Positions 48,352-57,131 of a stretch of DNA of 64,000 bases are shown here, in pieces. The DNA is from Mesorhizobium sp. ZC-5 (lineage in GTDB: Bacteria; Pseudomonadota; Alphaproteobacteria; Rhizobiales; Rhizobiaceae): NCBI RefSeq assembly GCF_025753855.1, contig NZ_JAOWPT010000009.1, forward strand, positions 124,001 to 188,000, given 5' to 3'. Position 1 is the stretch's first letter. Every line of letters begins with the position of its first letter. A program made the position numbers and the translations under genes. The notes beneath the pieces were generated by a model. That model was not told the origin of the DNA, searched no databases, and saw nothing but the letters and a program-made list of their open reading frames with translations.

Positions 48352-49500
48352 ATGTCGATAAGGAAATTTTTATTCGGCTCGGCCGCCGCGCTGTTTGCCG
48401 CGACCGGGGCGCAGGCGGCTGATGCCGTGGTCATCGCCGATCCGGAACCAGTCGAATACGTCCGCGTCTGCGACGTGTACGGCGCTGGCTACTACTACAT
48501 CCCGGGCACCGAGACCTGCCTGAAGATCGGCGGCTACATGCGCTACGACGTCGGCGTTGGCGAGCTTTTCGGCCTCACGTCCTTCGACAAGAAGGACTGG
48601 GCCGACAACGGCGACTACAACGAGAACGACACCTACTACAAGCGTGCACGTCTGCAGCTGAATCTCGATGCGCGTACCGAGACGGAACTCGGCACGTTGC
48701 GTGCCTATGCGGCGCTGCGCTTCCAGTGGGATACGAACCAGAGCGCCGTGGACCTGGACGGTGACGGCACCGCCGACGGCCCCGTCGTCGACACCGCCAA
48801 CGAGTTCATCCTGAACCAGGCCTATATCGAACTCGGCGGCTTCCGGGTCGGCAAGACCGATTCGTTGTTCACCACGTTCACCGACTATGCCGGCACGATC
48901 ATCAACGACGACTTCGCCGTGCCGTTCGGCCCGTATGACACGCACCAGATCTCCTACACCTTCAACGCCGGTAACGGCTTCACCGCCGCTGTCGCGGTGG
49001 AAGAGGGTGAAGGCATCGACTACACGCTCGACGACTATGTGCCGCACGTCGTGGCCGGCGTCGGCTATGCCGGCGGCTGGGGCGGCGTCCACGTGGTTGG
49101 CGCCTACGATGCCGTCTGGGAAGAGTTCGCGGTCAAGGCGAAACTGGACGTGAAGGCGACGGACTCGCTCCTTCTCTTCGTCATGGCCGGTTACAAGTCT
49201 GCTGAAGACATCGGCGGCGTCGACGATGCCGGCCCGAACTACTACGGCAACTGGGGCGGCACCTGGGCAGTCTGGGGCGGCGGCCGTTACGTCGTTTCGC
49301 CGAAGGCTGCGATCAACGTCCAGCTCGCCTATGACGACTTCGAGACCTTCTCGGCTGTCGCCAACGTTTCGTACGAGCTGGTTCCGGGCTTCGTCGTCAC
49401 GCCGGAAATCGCTTATGCCGAGAATTTCGACGACGGCATCGGCAGCGCCTTCGACGATGGCGAATTCGGCGGCTTCATCCGTTTCCAGCGGAACTTCTAA
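48352..49500 (+). CDS. Rhizobial Omp2-type outer-membrane porin
   Basis: 382 residues with signal peptide MSIRKFLFGSAAALFAATGA and cleavage near AQA-ADA. The conserved N-terminal YVRVCDVYGAGYYYIPGTE followed by CLKIGGYMRYDVG, with its two cysteines, is typical of alphaproteobacterial Omp2/porin-2 proteins. The final residue is Phe after FIRFQRN, as required for barrel assembly. It forms a trimeric general pore for small solutes and could admit the organic acids used by the island. Two hairpin terminators follow. Confidence 0.93.
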   Translation: MSIRKFLFGSAAALFAATGAQAADAVVIADPEPVEYVRVCDVYGAGYYYIPGTETCLKIGGYMRYDVGVGELFGLTSFDKKDWADNGDYNENDTYYKRARLQLNLDARTETELGTLRAYAALRFQWDTNQSAVDLDGDGTADGPVVDTANEFILNQAYIELGGFRVGKTDSLFTTFTDYAGTIINDDFAVPFGPYDTHQISYTFNAGNGFTAAVAVEEGEGIDYTLDDYVPHVVAGVGYAGGWGGVHVVGAYDAVWEEFAVKAKLDVKATDSLLLFVMAGYKSAEDIGGVDDAGPNYYGNWGGTWAVWGGGRYVVSPKAAINVQLAYDDFETFSAVANVSYELVPGFVVTPEIAYAENFDDGIGSAFDDGEFGGFIRFQRNF

Positions 49501-49515
49501 GCCTCGCCGGCTCTT

Positions 49516-49539
49516 GGAACCGGGCTTGGGCCCGGTTCC
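49516..49539 (+). terminator. Porin terminator, first hairpin
   Basis: GGAACCGGGC (49516-49525) pairs perfectly with GCCCGGTTCC (49530-49539) around TTGG, 15 bases after the porin stop. Confidence 0.75.
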
Positions 49540-49546
49540 ACCCTTT

Positions 49547-49578
49547 GATAGCGGCCCGCCATCCGGAGGGCCGCTATC
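49547..49578. terminator. Second hairpin behind the porin gene
   Basis: GATAGCGGCCC (49547-49557) pairs with GGGCCGCTATC (49568-49578) around ten bases. Tandem with the first hairpin; TTTT occurs at 49583-49586. Confidence 0.65.
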
Positions 49579-49615
49579 GACGTTTTACCGCCCACAAGAT
49601 GGTAGCTGGAAGCAG

Positions 49616-49981
49616 ATGTCTTCGGACAAACACGGAAACCCGGCGGAAGGCGATGCTGATGTCTGGCGGTATCTGGACGAGAATTTCGCCGATCCGGTCG
49701 AACGGCTGACTGCCTGGGTCGACCGCATGACGACTCACCATGAGTTTGCCCGCGATTCGGCGTCGGCACCGGTTTCGCCCCGTGTTCCGGCGGCGGAGGA
49801 AAATCATGAGGGGCGGCTGGCCGAACTGTGCCGGAGCACCGGCATCGACCAGGCGGATACTCTGGCGGACACGCTGATGCTGCTGGTCGAGGGGATTCGG
49901 GGCGACGGTCACTCCAGGGACGCGTGCCGAAAGCTCAACCGAATCTGCAAGGCGACGATCGCGGCATTCTCGCGGCAATAG
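49616..49981 (+). CDS. TetR-like ligand/dimerisation domain without DNA-binding domain (truncated or stand-alone)
   Basis: 121 residues from ATG 49616 (TGGAAG before it). The protein matches the C-terminal half of the TetR protein 45948-46568: YLDENFADPVERLTAWVD resembles SLDEKYPDDPKRQLRAWVE, and LAELCRSTGIDQADTLADTL resembles LTDLCRRAGIAQAEELADAL; both end in AFSR. No helix-turn-helix is encoded upstream, where terminators occur instead. It may be a decayed duplicate, or a working partner that binds ligand or heterodimerises with TetR. It lies 45 bases before the RND promoter. Confidence 0.65.
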   Translation: MSSDKHGNPAEGDADVWRYLDENFADPVERLTAWVDRMTTHHEFARDSASAPVSPRVPAAEENHEGRLAELCRSTGIDQADTLADTLMLLVEGIRGDGHSRDACRKLNRICKATIAAFSRQ

Positions 49982-50025
49982 CGCCGCTGCCACGTCTGGA
50001 TATCGCGCCAGGTTGGCGCCGCTGC

Positions 50026-50054
50026 TTGACATCGATGTTACCAGCTAGTAACAA
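50026..50054 (+). promoter_or_regulatory. RND operon promoter TTGACA-N17-TAACAA
   Basis: A near-consensus -35 (50026-50031) and a -10-like TAACAA (50049-50054) with ideal 17-base spacing. The first TetR operator fills the spacer and reaches the -10, so repressor binding would block polymerase. Confidence 0.7.
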
Positions 50055-50078
50055 TCCGGAATGTTACCCACGAGTAAC
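50037..50078. promoter_or_regulatory. Tandem TetR operators GTTAC-N6-GTAAC (copy B, RND promoter)
   Basis: Two inverted repeats, 50037-50052 (centre CAGCTA) and 50063-50078 (centre CCACGA), 26 bases apart. They have the same half-sites and nearly the same spacing as the pair upstream of the TetR gene. Confidence 0.75.
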
Positions 50079-50089
50079 ATCCATCCGCA

Positions 50090-50374
50090 GTGCCTAAAAC
50101 GATGACGGTCGATGAAATGACGGACTTCAGACATACGGGCGATGAGACCCCTCATCCGTCGGAGCAGGTGATCTGGGACCGTCATTTCGGCTGCGCGCCG
50201 AAGGGAGGGCGTCGGGAGATCATCCGGCTGGTCGCTGCGCTGGCGGTCTATGTCGCCTTGCTTGCCGGCCTCTCACTGCACGGCCTGGTGATGCCGGACA
50301 TGAACACGACCTCGTCGCTCGGCAATGAAATCAAGGTGCCGGTGACCGATTATCACAGGCGCGACCGGGAATAG
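50090..50374 (+). CDS. Small single-span membrane protein at the head of the RND operon
   Basis: 94 residues with a GTG start at 50090, or 90 residues from ATG 50102; neither has a strong ribosome site. A hydrophilic N-terminus is followed by one membrane segment (IIRLVAALAVYVALLAGLSL at about residues 44-63) and a short polar tail. I do not recognise the family. Its place directly behind the repressed promoter and 66 bases before the adaptor gene suggests a pump accessory, perhaps comparable in role to AcrZ-like helpers, but that is only inference. Confidence 0.6.
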   Translation: MPKTMTVDEMTDFRHTGDETPHPSEQVIWDRHFGCAPKGGRREIIRLVAALAVYVALLAGLSLHGLVMPDMNTTSSLGNEIKVPVTDYHRRDRE

Positions 50375-50440
50375 TTTGCCGCGATTGCGATGTGGCGCTG
50401 CCGGACCGGCGATCGCAGAAATCAGGAAGAGACAAAGATC

Positions 50441-51652
50441 ATGAACAAGCTTGATCGAAAGCATGTCCTGCCGCGCGGGACAAGGATCGGCAGGAAGCTC
50501 GTCGCGCTGCTTTTCGGCGTGCTGGGTGCCGCAATCGTCAGTGCTTGCACTCCGGAGGCCGTAGGAGGGACCGCGCCACCGCCGCCGGACGTCGGTGTGG
50601 CCAAGGTGGTGTCGAAGCCGGTGCGCCAGTGGGACGAATTCACCGGCCGCATTGCGGCGGTGGAGGCGGTCGAACTGCGTGCCCGTGTCAGCGGCTATGT
50701 GGAACGCGTTGCGTACAAGGAAGGCCAGGAGATCAACAAGGGCGACCTGCTGTTCGTCATCGACGAGCGCCGCTACCGCACCCAGCTCGAAAGCGCGCAG
50801 GCCGAACTGGAACGCGCGCGCAGCGCCGCCCAGCTGGCGCAGGTCCAGGACAGTCGCGCACAGACCCTGCTGGCCAGCAATGCCGTGTCGCGCGACCAGG
50901 CCGACACCCGCAAGGCATCCGTCACCCAGAGCAACGCCGTCGTGGACGCGGCTGAGGCCGCGTTGGCGGAGGCCGCGCTCAATCTCGAATTCACCAAGGT
51001 GCGCGCGCCGATTTCCGGTAGGGCAGGTCGGGCGCTGGTAACGGTCGGCAACCTCGTGCAGGCCGATTCCACCCTGCTGACCACGCTGGTGTCGCAGGAT
51101 CCGGTCTATGTCTATTTCGACAGCGACGAGCGCACCTATCTGCGCTACGTGGCACTCGCCCGCCGTGGCGAGCGCAGCGCGTCCAGCAACGCGGTGCGCG
51201 TCGGCCTCGCCGATGAGCAGGGCTATCCGCATGAAGGCACGGTCGACTTCACCGATCCGCAGGTCGATCCGAGCACCGGCACAATCCGCATCCGCGCCAT
51301 TCTCGACAATGCCGAGCGCCGGTTCACACCCGGCCTATTCGCCCGCGTGCAACTGGAGGGCGCGCGCGAATCGGTTGCCCTTCTGGTCGACGACAAGGCG
51401 GTGCTGACCGATCAGGACCGCAAATATGTCTATGTGGTCGGCCCTGACAGCACAGCGCAGCGGAAGGATGTCGAACTCGGTCGCATGGCGGACGGCCTGC
51501 GCATCGTGACCGCCGGGCTGACCGAGCAGGATCGCGTCATCGTCGATGGCGTGCAGAAGGTGTTCATGCCCGGAATGCCCGTCAACCCGCAGACCATCGG
51601 CGAGGACGCTCCAGCGGAGCTGAAGCCGGAGCCTGTGGCCGCGGCGGAATAA
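50441..51652 (+). CDS. RND efflux periplasmic adaptor (MexE/BepF-like lipoprotein)
   Basis: 403 residues from ATG 50441 (AGGAAGAG upstream). A lipoprotein signal ends at SAC (GVLGAAIVSAC, Cys about 35), so the protein is anchored in the inner membrane. The biotinyl-lipoyl-like halves (ELRARVSGYVERVAYKEGQ and FTKVRAPISGRAGRALVTVG) flank a coiled-coil hairpin rich in Ala, Glu and Arg (about 115-180). It links the RND pump to an outer-membrane channel; no TolC-type gene is nearby, so a channel encoded elsewhere must be used. Confidence 0.92.
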   Translation: MNKLDRKHVLPRGTRIGRKLVALLFGVLGAAIVSACTPEAVGGTAPPPPDVGVAKVVSKPVRQWDEFTGRIAAVEAVELRARVSGYVERVAYKEGQEINKGDLLFVIDERRYRTQLESAQAELERARSAAQLAQVQDSRAQTLLASNAVSRDQADTRKASVTQSNAVVDAAEAALAEAALNLEFTKVRAPISGRAGRALVTVGNLVQADSTLLTTLVSQDPVYVYFDSDERTYLRYVALARRGERSASSNAVRVGLADEQGYPHEGTVDFTDPQVDPSTGTIRIRAILDNAERRFTPGLFARVQLEGARESVALLVDDKAVLTDQDRKYVYVVGPDSTAQRKDVELGRMADGLRIVTAGLTEQDRVIVDGVQKVFMPGMPVNPQTIGEDAPAELKPEPVAAAE

Positions 51653-51721
51653 TTCGAGGTTCGGCGATCCGCCGAACGCTTGCTTGCCAATGATCGGCTT
51701 CGTCCGAACGAGGATGTTCCC

Positions 51722-54700
51722 ATGGACTTCTCCAGGTTTTTTATCGACCGGCCGATCTTTGCCGCCGTCCTGTCGATCATCATCTTCGCGGCGGGCCTGA
51801 TCGCGCTGCCGCTGCTGCCGATATCGGAGTATCCCGATGTTGTGCCGCCGACCGTCCAGGTCCGCGCGGTCTACCCAGGCGCCAATCCAAAAGAGATCTC
51901 CGACACCGTCGCGACGCCTCTGGAGGAGGCGATCAACGGCGTCGAGAACATGATGTACATGAAGTCGGTCGCGGGCTCCGATGGCGTGCTGCTCGTCACC
52001 GTCACCTTCCGTCCGGGCACCGACCCGGACGCAGCACAGGTCAGCGTGCAGAACCGTGTCAGCCAGGCGCAGTCGCGGTTGCCGGAAGCAGTGGTGCGGC
52101 AGGGCGTGACGACGCAGAAGCAGTCGCCCAACTTCACCATGGTCATCAATCTGTTTTCACCCAATGAAAGCTATGACTCGCTCTATCTGCGCAACTACGC
52201 CAACCTGAAGATCAAGGACGAGATGGCGCGCCTGCCGGGTGTCGGCCAGGCCCTGATCTGGGGTTCCGGCGATTATGCCATGCGCATCTGGCTCGATCCG
52301 GACAAGGTTGCCTCGCGCGGATTGACGGCGGGTGATGTGTTGCGGGCAATCCGCGAGCAGAACCTTCAGGTCTCGGCGGGTCAGCTTGGGGCCGAGCCGC
52401 TGCCCCAGAACGGTGATTTCCTGATCTCGATCAACGCGAAGGGCCGGCTGCAGACGGAACAGGAATTCAGCGATGTTGTCGTCAAGGCCGGCAGCACCGG
52501 CGAGGTTGTCCGGCTGGGCGATGTTGCGCGGATCGAACTCGGCGCCAGCGACTACACCTTGCGCGCGCAGCTCAATAACGAGGAATCTGTGGCCATCGGC
52601 ATTTTCCAGACGCCCGGAGCCAACGCGCTCGAAATCGCCGATGCCGTGCGCGCCAAGATGGATGAGCTGGCGACGCGTTTTCCGCCCGGCATCGAATGGA
52701 CGTCGGTCTACAACACGACGGTCTTCGTGCGTGACTCGATCAACGCCGTTGTCTCCACGCTGCTGGAGGCGGTTGTTCTGGTCGTGCTGGTGGTCATCCT
52801 CTTCCTGCAGACATGGCGCGCATCGATTATCCCGCTGATCGCCGTGCCGGTGTCGATCGTCGGAACCTTCGCGGTGCTGTACCTGCTCGGCTTTTCCATC
52901 AACACGTTGAGCCTGTTCGGTCTTGTTCTGGCGATCGGCATCGTGGTCGACGACGCCATCGTTGTCGTTGAGAATGTCGAACGCAATATCGAGGAGGGGC
53001 TGACCCCGCTGGCGGCGGCGCACCAGGCCATGAAGGAAGTGTCCGGGCCGATCGTGGCGATCGCGCTCGTTCTCTGTGCGGTGTTCGTACCGATGGCCTT
53101 TCTCGATGGGGTCGTCGGGCAGTTCTACAAACAGTTCGCGGTGACGATTGCCATTTCGACGGTGATCTCGGCGATCAATTCGCTCACTCTGTCGCCGGCC
53201 CTGGCGGCATTGCTGCTCAAGCCGCACGATGCTCCGAAGGACATGCCGTCACGGCTGATCGACCGATTGTTCGGCTGGCTGTTCCGCCCGTTCAACCGCT
53301 TCTTCAACATGAGCTCGAAGGGTTATCAGGGGGCGGTGTCGCGCACGCTTGGCCGGCGCGGCGCGGTGTTCGCGGTGTATGTGCTGCTGCTCGCGGCGGC
53401 CGGTTTCATGTTTCAGACAGTGCCGGGCGGCTTCATCCCGAGCCAGGACAAAGGCTTCCTTATCAGCGGCACCAAATTGCCGGAGGGCGCCTCGCTGTCG
53501 CGCACCGATGAAGTGCTGCAGCGGATCACCGAAACTGCGCTTGGGGTCGAGGGCGTCGACAGCGCGGTCTCCTTCCCCGGCCTCAATGCGCTGCAGTTCA
53601 CCAACACGCCCAACACCGGCGTGTCCTTCATCATCCTCAAGCCGTTCGGCGAGCGCCATCGGAGTGCTGCCGAAATCAACGCCGAGATCAACCAGAAGAT
53701 AGCCGGCATCAAGGAAGGCTTTGCCTTTTCCTTCCTGCCGCCAGCGATGTTCGGATTGGGCAGCGGTTCCGGTTACTCGCTCTATATCGAGGATCGCGCC
53801 GAACTCGGTTACGGGGCTTTGCAGACCGCGCTGGGGACGCTGCAGGGCACGGTCATGCAAACGCCCGGCATGACGTTCCCGATCAGCACGTACCAGTCCA
53901 ACGTGCCGCAGCTCGACCTTAACGTCGACCGCGTCAAGGCCAAGGCTCAAGGCGTGGCGCTGACCGACCTGTTTGAAACCGTGCAGACCTATCTCGGTTC
54001 GACCTACGTCAATGATTTCAGCCGGTTCGGGCGCACCTTCAGAGTCTACGCACAGGCCGACGGGCAATTTCGCGACACGGTCGAGGACATCGCCAAATTG
54101 CGCACCCGCAACGATCGCGGCGAGATGGTGCCGATCGGCTCGATGGTCGAGGTCACGCAGACCTATGGTCCCGACCCGGTGATGCGCTACAATGGCTACC
54201 CCGCGGTCGACGTGATCGGCGACGCGGACCCGCGAGTGCTGTCGTCCGCCGAGGCGATGGCGAAGGTGAGCCAGCTGGCGGCCCAGGTGCTGCCCAACGG
54301 CATGGTCACCGAATGGACGGATTTGAGCTTCCAGCAATCGACCCAGGGCAATACCGCTCTGTTCATCTTCCCGCTGTCGGTGATGCTGGCATTCCTGGTG
54401 CTTGCGGCTCTCTATGAAAGCTGGACGCTGCCGCTGGCGGTCGTGCTCATCGTGCCGATGTGCATTCTTTCCGCGCTGGTCGGTGTCTGGCTGACGGGCG
54501 GCGACAACAACGTCTTCGTCCAGGTCGGCCTTGTCGTCCTGATAGGACTGGCGTGCAAGAACGCGATCCTGATTGTCGAATTTGCCCGCGAGCTGGAGAT
54601 TGAGGGCAAGGGCATCGTCGAGGCAGCACTCGAGGCCTGCCGGCTGCGGCTGCGCCCGATCGTCATGACGTCGATCGCCTTCATCGCCGGCACCGTTCCG

Positions 54701-54880
54701 CTGCTCATCGGCCACGGCGCCGGCGCCGAGGTGCGCGCCGTCACCGGCATCACCGTGTTCGCCGGCATGCTTGGCGTGACCCTGTTCGGCCTGTTCCTGA
54801 CACCGGTTTTCTACGTCGCCCTGCGCAAGCTGGTGCACAAGACGCCGGCTGCGGAGAGAGCGCATGCGCCTGCCGAGTAG
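51722..54880 (+). CDS. RND multidrug efflux pump, inner-membrane transporter (MexF/BepG-like, HAE1 family)
   Basis: 1052 residues from ATG 51722; the frame extends upstream to 51680. Twelve membrane segments and two large periplasmic loops are evident. Signatures are FFIDRPIFAAVLSIIIF at the N-terminus, VTFRPGTDPDAAQVSVQNRV, and the proton-relay aspartates in LAIGIVVDDAIVVVENVERN. The sequence follows MexF through its first 250 residues more than AcrB. Substrates are likely amphiphilic drugs or plant phenolics. Expression is probably controlled by TetR 45948-46568 through the operators at 50037-50078. Confidence 0.94.
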   Translation: MDFSRFFIDRPIFAAVLSIIIFAAGLIALPLLPISEYPDVVPPTVQVRAVYPGANPKEISDTVATPLEEAINGVENMMYMKSVAGSDGVLLVTVTFRPGTDPDAAQVSVQNRVSQAQSRLPEAVVRQGVTTQKQSPNFTMVINLFSPNESYDSLYLRNYANLKIKDEMARLPGVGQALIWGSGDYAMRIWLDPDKVASRGLTAGDVLRAIREQNLQVSAGQLGAEPLPQNGDFLISINAKGRLQTEQEFSDVVVKAGSTGEVVRLGDVARIELGASDYTLRAQLNNEESVAIGIFQTPGANALEIADAVRAKMDELATRFPPGIEWTSVYNTTVFVRDSINAVVSTLLEAVVLVVLVVILFLQTWRASIIPLIAVPVSIVGTFAVLYLLGFSINTLSLFGLVLAIGIVVDDAIVVVENVERNIEEGLTPLAAAHQAMKEVSGPIVAIALVLCAVFVPMAFLDGVVGQFYKQFAVTIAISTVISAINSLTLSPALAALLLKPHDAPKDMPSRLIDRLFGWLFRPFNRFFNMSSKGYQGAVSRTLGRRGAVFAVYVLLLAAAGFMFQTVPGGFIPSQDKGFLISGTKLPEGASLSRTDEVLQRITETALGVEGVDSAVSFPGLNALQFTNTPNTGVSFIILKPFGERHRSAAEINAEINQKIAGIKEGFAFSFLPPAMFGLGSGSGYSLYIEDRAELGYGALQTALGTLQGTVMQTPGMTFPISTYQSNVPQLDLNVDRVKAKAQGVALTDLFETVQTYLGSTYVNDFSRFGRTFRVYAQADGQFRDTVEDIAKLRTRNDRGEMVPIGSMVEVTQTYGPDPVMRYNGYPAVDVIGDADPRVLSSAEAMAKVSQLAAQVLPNGMVTEWTDLSFQQSTQGNTALFIFPLSVMLAFLVLAALYESWTLPLAVVLIVPMCILSALVGVWLTGGDNNVFVQVGLVVLIGLACKNAILIVEFARELEIEGKGIVEAALEACRLRLRPIVMTSIAFIAGTVPLLIGHGAGAEVRAVTGITVFAGMLGVTLFGLFLTPVFYVALRKLVHKTPAAERAHAPAE

Positions 54881-54900
54881 GCTGCGAAAATGACCATTGG

Positions 54901-54923
54901 ATAGGCTGGTTGGTCCGGCCTAT
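54901..54923. terminator. Hairpin between convergent RND and ABC permease genes
   Basis: ATAGGCTGG (54901-54909) pairs with CCGGCCTAT (54915-54923) with one G-T wobble. It lies in the short convergent gap and overlaps the end of the permease gene. Confidence 0.4.
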
Positions 54924-55918
54924 TCGCTCTGGCGGAAGTTGCGGATGCGGTCGAACAGCACCGCGAGGATGATTGCGCCGCCGATGAAGGTGCCCTGCCA
55001 GAATGCGTTGATGCCGAGCAGGCCGAGGCTGTTGCGGATGACCTCGATCAGCGCCGAGCCGACCAGCGCGCCGAAGGCCGTGCCGACGCCGCCGGCGAGG
55101 TTGGCGCCGCCGATGACGGCCGCCGCGATCACCTGCAACTCCAGGCCGGCGCCGATATTGGTGGTGATGGCGCCGAGCCAGCCGGTCTGGATGATGCCGG
55201 CGATGCCGGCCGAGAGCGCCGAGATCATGTAGACGGCAACCTTGATGGGTTTCACGGGAACGCCGGTCAGCGTCGCGGCATGTTCGTTGCCGCCGATGGC
55301 GTAGACGTGGCGGCCGAACCTCGTCCAGCGCAGCACGAAGCCGGTGAGCAGCGCCAGGACGATCATGTACATCACTGGATTGGCAATACCGAAAAACCAG
55401 GCGCCGCCGCCGAGGGAAAGCAGCAGGTTGTGGTCTGGGCCAAACTCGAAAACCACGGTGTTGCCGGAGGCGACCATCGCTAGGCTGCGGGCGATCGACA
55501 GCATGCCGAGCGTCACCACGAATGGCGGGAACCCGAGGTAGGCGATCAGCACGCCGTTGAAGGCGCCGACGATCAATGCGGTGGCGATCGCCGCGGCGAT
55601 GCCGACTTCGATGCCGTAGCCCGCATGCATCGTCACACCGAGAACCATACTGCACAGGCACAGCACCGAGCCCACCGACAGGTCGATGCCTCCCGTTATG
55701 ATCACCAGCGTCATGCCAAGCGCGATGATGGCAACGAAGGTGACGTTGCGGGTGATGTTGTAGAGGTTTTTCGTCGTCGCGAAGGAGTCCGTGGCGAAGG
55801 ACAGGTAGATGCAGGCCAGCAGGACCGCGCAGAGCACCCAGAAGGTCTGTGTGCCCACGATGCGGCTCAGCCAGCTCTGCTGCTTGTGTGCGATGGTCTG
55901 TTCGAGGGTGGTAGCCAT
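54920..55918 (-). CDS. Sugar ABC transporter permease (RbsC/FrcC-like)
   Basis: 332 residues with eight to ten membrane segments. The motif GGIDLSVGSVLCLCSMVLGV (about 87-106) is typical of the ribose/fructose-type permeases, as are GAFNGVLIAYLGFPPFVVTLG and AIGGNEHAATLTGVPV. It follows the ATPase gene by 20 bases on the minus strand. The binding protein is encoded divergently at 57132. A monosaccharide or polyol substrate is likely from the family. Confidence 0.92.
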   Translation of the reverse strand: MATTLEQTIAHKQQSWLSRIVGTQTFWVLCAVLLACIYLSFATDSFATTKNLYNITRNVTFVAIIALGMTLVIITGGIDLSVGSVLCLCSMVLGVTMHAGYGIEVGIAAAIATALIVGAFNGVLIAYLGFPPFVVTLGMLSIARSLAMVASGNTVVFEFGPDHNLLLSLGGGAWFFGIANPVMYMIVLALLTGFVLRWTRFGRHVYAIGGNEHAATLTGVPVKPIKVAVYMISALSAGIAGIIQTGWLGAITTNIGAGLELQVIAAAVIGGANLAGGVGTAFGALVGSALIEVIRNSLGLLGINAFWQGTFIGGAIILAVLFDRIRNFRQSE

Positions 55919-55938
55919 TTCGACGCGAATCCTCTGGA

Positions 55939-56682
55939 CTAAGCCACTTGCTCGATGGCGCCGGTGATCAGCCCGGTGACTTCCTCGGGTGAACTTCTGG
56001 CGATCTGCTTGTCGGCGACCTTGCGCCCGCGCCGCATCACGATGACGCGATCGGCTACGTCGAACACGTCTGGCATGCGGTGGCTGATCAGCACGACGGC
56101 AATGCCCTTGCCGCGCAGCTCGCGGATGAGGTTCAGCACTTCGGCGACCTGACGCACCGAGATCGCCGCGGTCGGCTCGTCCATCAGCACGATCCTGGCT
56201 TCGGACAGCATGGTACGGGCGATCGCCACCGCCTGGCGCTGGCCGCCGGACATCTGCTTGACGAGATCGCGGGGCCGCGTCTCGGATTTCAGTTCCTTGA
56301 AGATTTCGCCGGCGCGCCGGTACATGGTCGCATAGTCGAGCACGCTGAACGGTCCGACGCCCTTGCGCAGTTCGCGGCCGAGGAAGACGTTTGCCGCCGC
56401 GGTCAGATTGTTGCAGAGCGCGAGATCCTGATGGACGATCTCGATGCCGTGGCGGCGAGCGTCGACCGGCTTGTGCAGCACCAGTTCGGCACCGTCCATC
56501 TTCATCGAGCCTTCGCTCGGGCGGAAGTTGCCGGCGATCATCTTCACCAACGTCGACTTGCCCGCGCCGTTGTCGCCCATCAGCCCGACCACTTCGCCGG
56601 GTTCGATGGAGAACGACACGTCATTGACGGCCTGGATGGCGCCGAAATGTCTGGAGACGTTGGTAAGTTCGAGAACTGCCAC
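55939..56682 (-). CDS. Sugar ABC transporter ATP-binding protein, single-domain (FrcA-like)
   Basis: 247 residues from GTG 56682 (GGGAGG ten bases before); the frame also opens at a TTG at 56703. Walker A is GDNGAGKSTLVK, the Q-loop HQDLALCNNLTAAANVFLG, the signature MSGGQRQAVAIART and Walker B VLMDEPTAAI. Only one nucleotide-binding domain is present, unlike the double-domain RbsA proteins of about 500 residues, so it resembles FrcA. It would work as a homodimer with the permease at 54920. Confidence 0.92.
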   Translation of the reverse strand: MAVLELTNVSRHFGAIQAVNDVSFSIEPGEVVGLMGDNGAGKSTLVKMIAGNFRPSEGSMKMDGAELVLHKPVDARRHGIEIVHQDLALCNNLTAAANVFLGRELRKGVGPFSVLDYATMYRRAGEIFKELKSETRPRDLVKQMSGGQRQAVAIARTMLSEARIVLMDEPTAAISVRQVAEVLNLIRELRGKGIAVVLISHRMPDVFDVADRVIVMRRGRKVADKQIARSSPEEVTGLITGAIEQVA

Positions 56683-57131
56683 CGGTATTCTGCCTCCCAG
56701 CAAGGGCGCAACGGCCCGGATTTATCGTCGTTTTGATACGGGCATCGCGGAGATCTGTTTCCCAACCTCCCCGGGAAACGTCGGCGCATTTATGCAAACC
56801 CGTGCGCGAGCGTCAATCAGCGCCGGCCGGAAACATCGGTTAAAATCAGTTTTGTAGGACAAATACCGTTGACGGGCAAAGCCGGGCGATATTAGTTAGC
56901 GGCGGAGAAGGGCGTCTTGGTCATCGCGATCAGCGCGACATGCTGATTAGGGAATTCCGGCCGTCCACAGTTCATGACCTTTTCGGGCCGTGTCTTTCCG
57001 GCCCGTGACTGCGATTTGAAAGCTTATCGACCTGGCGTTGAATGTAAGCGAGAGCAAAATCGGCTTACGTGATGTCCGGGTCGATCTGGTGGCGGACACG
57101 CCGTGCCCGCCTGTTCAACGGGAGGACTGAA
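56683..57131. other. 449-base divergent intergenic region between ABC genes
   Basis: Separates the ATPase (minus) from the binding protein (plus). It holds TTTGT-AGG-ACAAA (56851-56863) and GTAAGC-N13-GCTTAC (57044-57068), both possible regulator sites. No gene was recognised here; promoters for both directions must lie in it. Confidence 0.5.
56851..56863. promoter_or_regulatory. TTTGT-AGG-ACAAA inverted repeat, candidate operator
   Basis: Perfect five-base arms in the divergent ABC promoter region. A TTTTGTC sequence also lies upstream of the SorC-type gene at about 61142, so that regulator or the GntR protein 58229-58981 could bind both. The link is weak. Confidence 0.35.

Noticed and set aside
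49574-50032. 152-codon minus-strand frame starting at the copy B operator block
   Set aside because: Its start corresponds to the TetR start codon of copy A, but the protein is Arg-rich without TetR motifs and antisense to the truncated TetR gene. It looks like a relic of the duplicated block.
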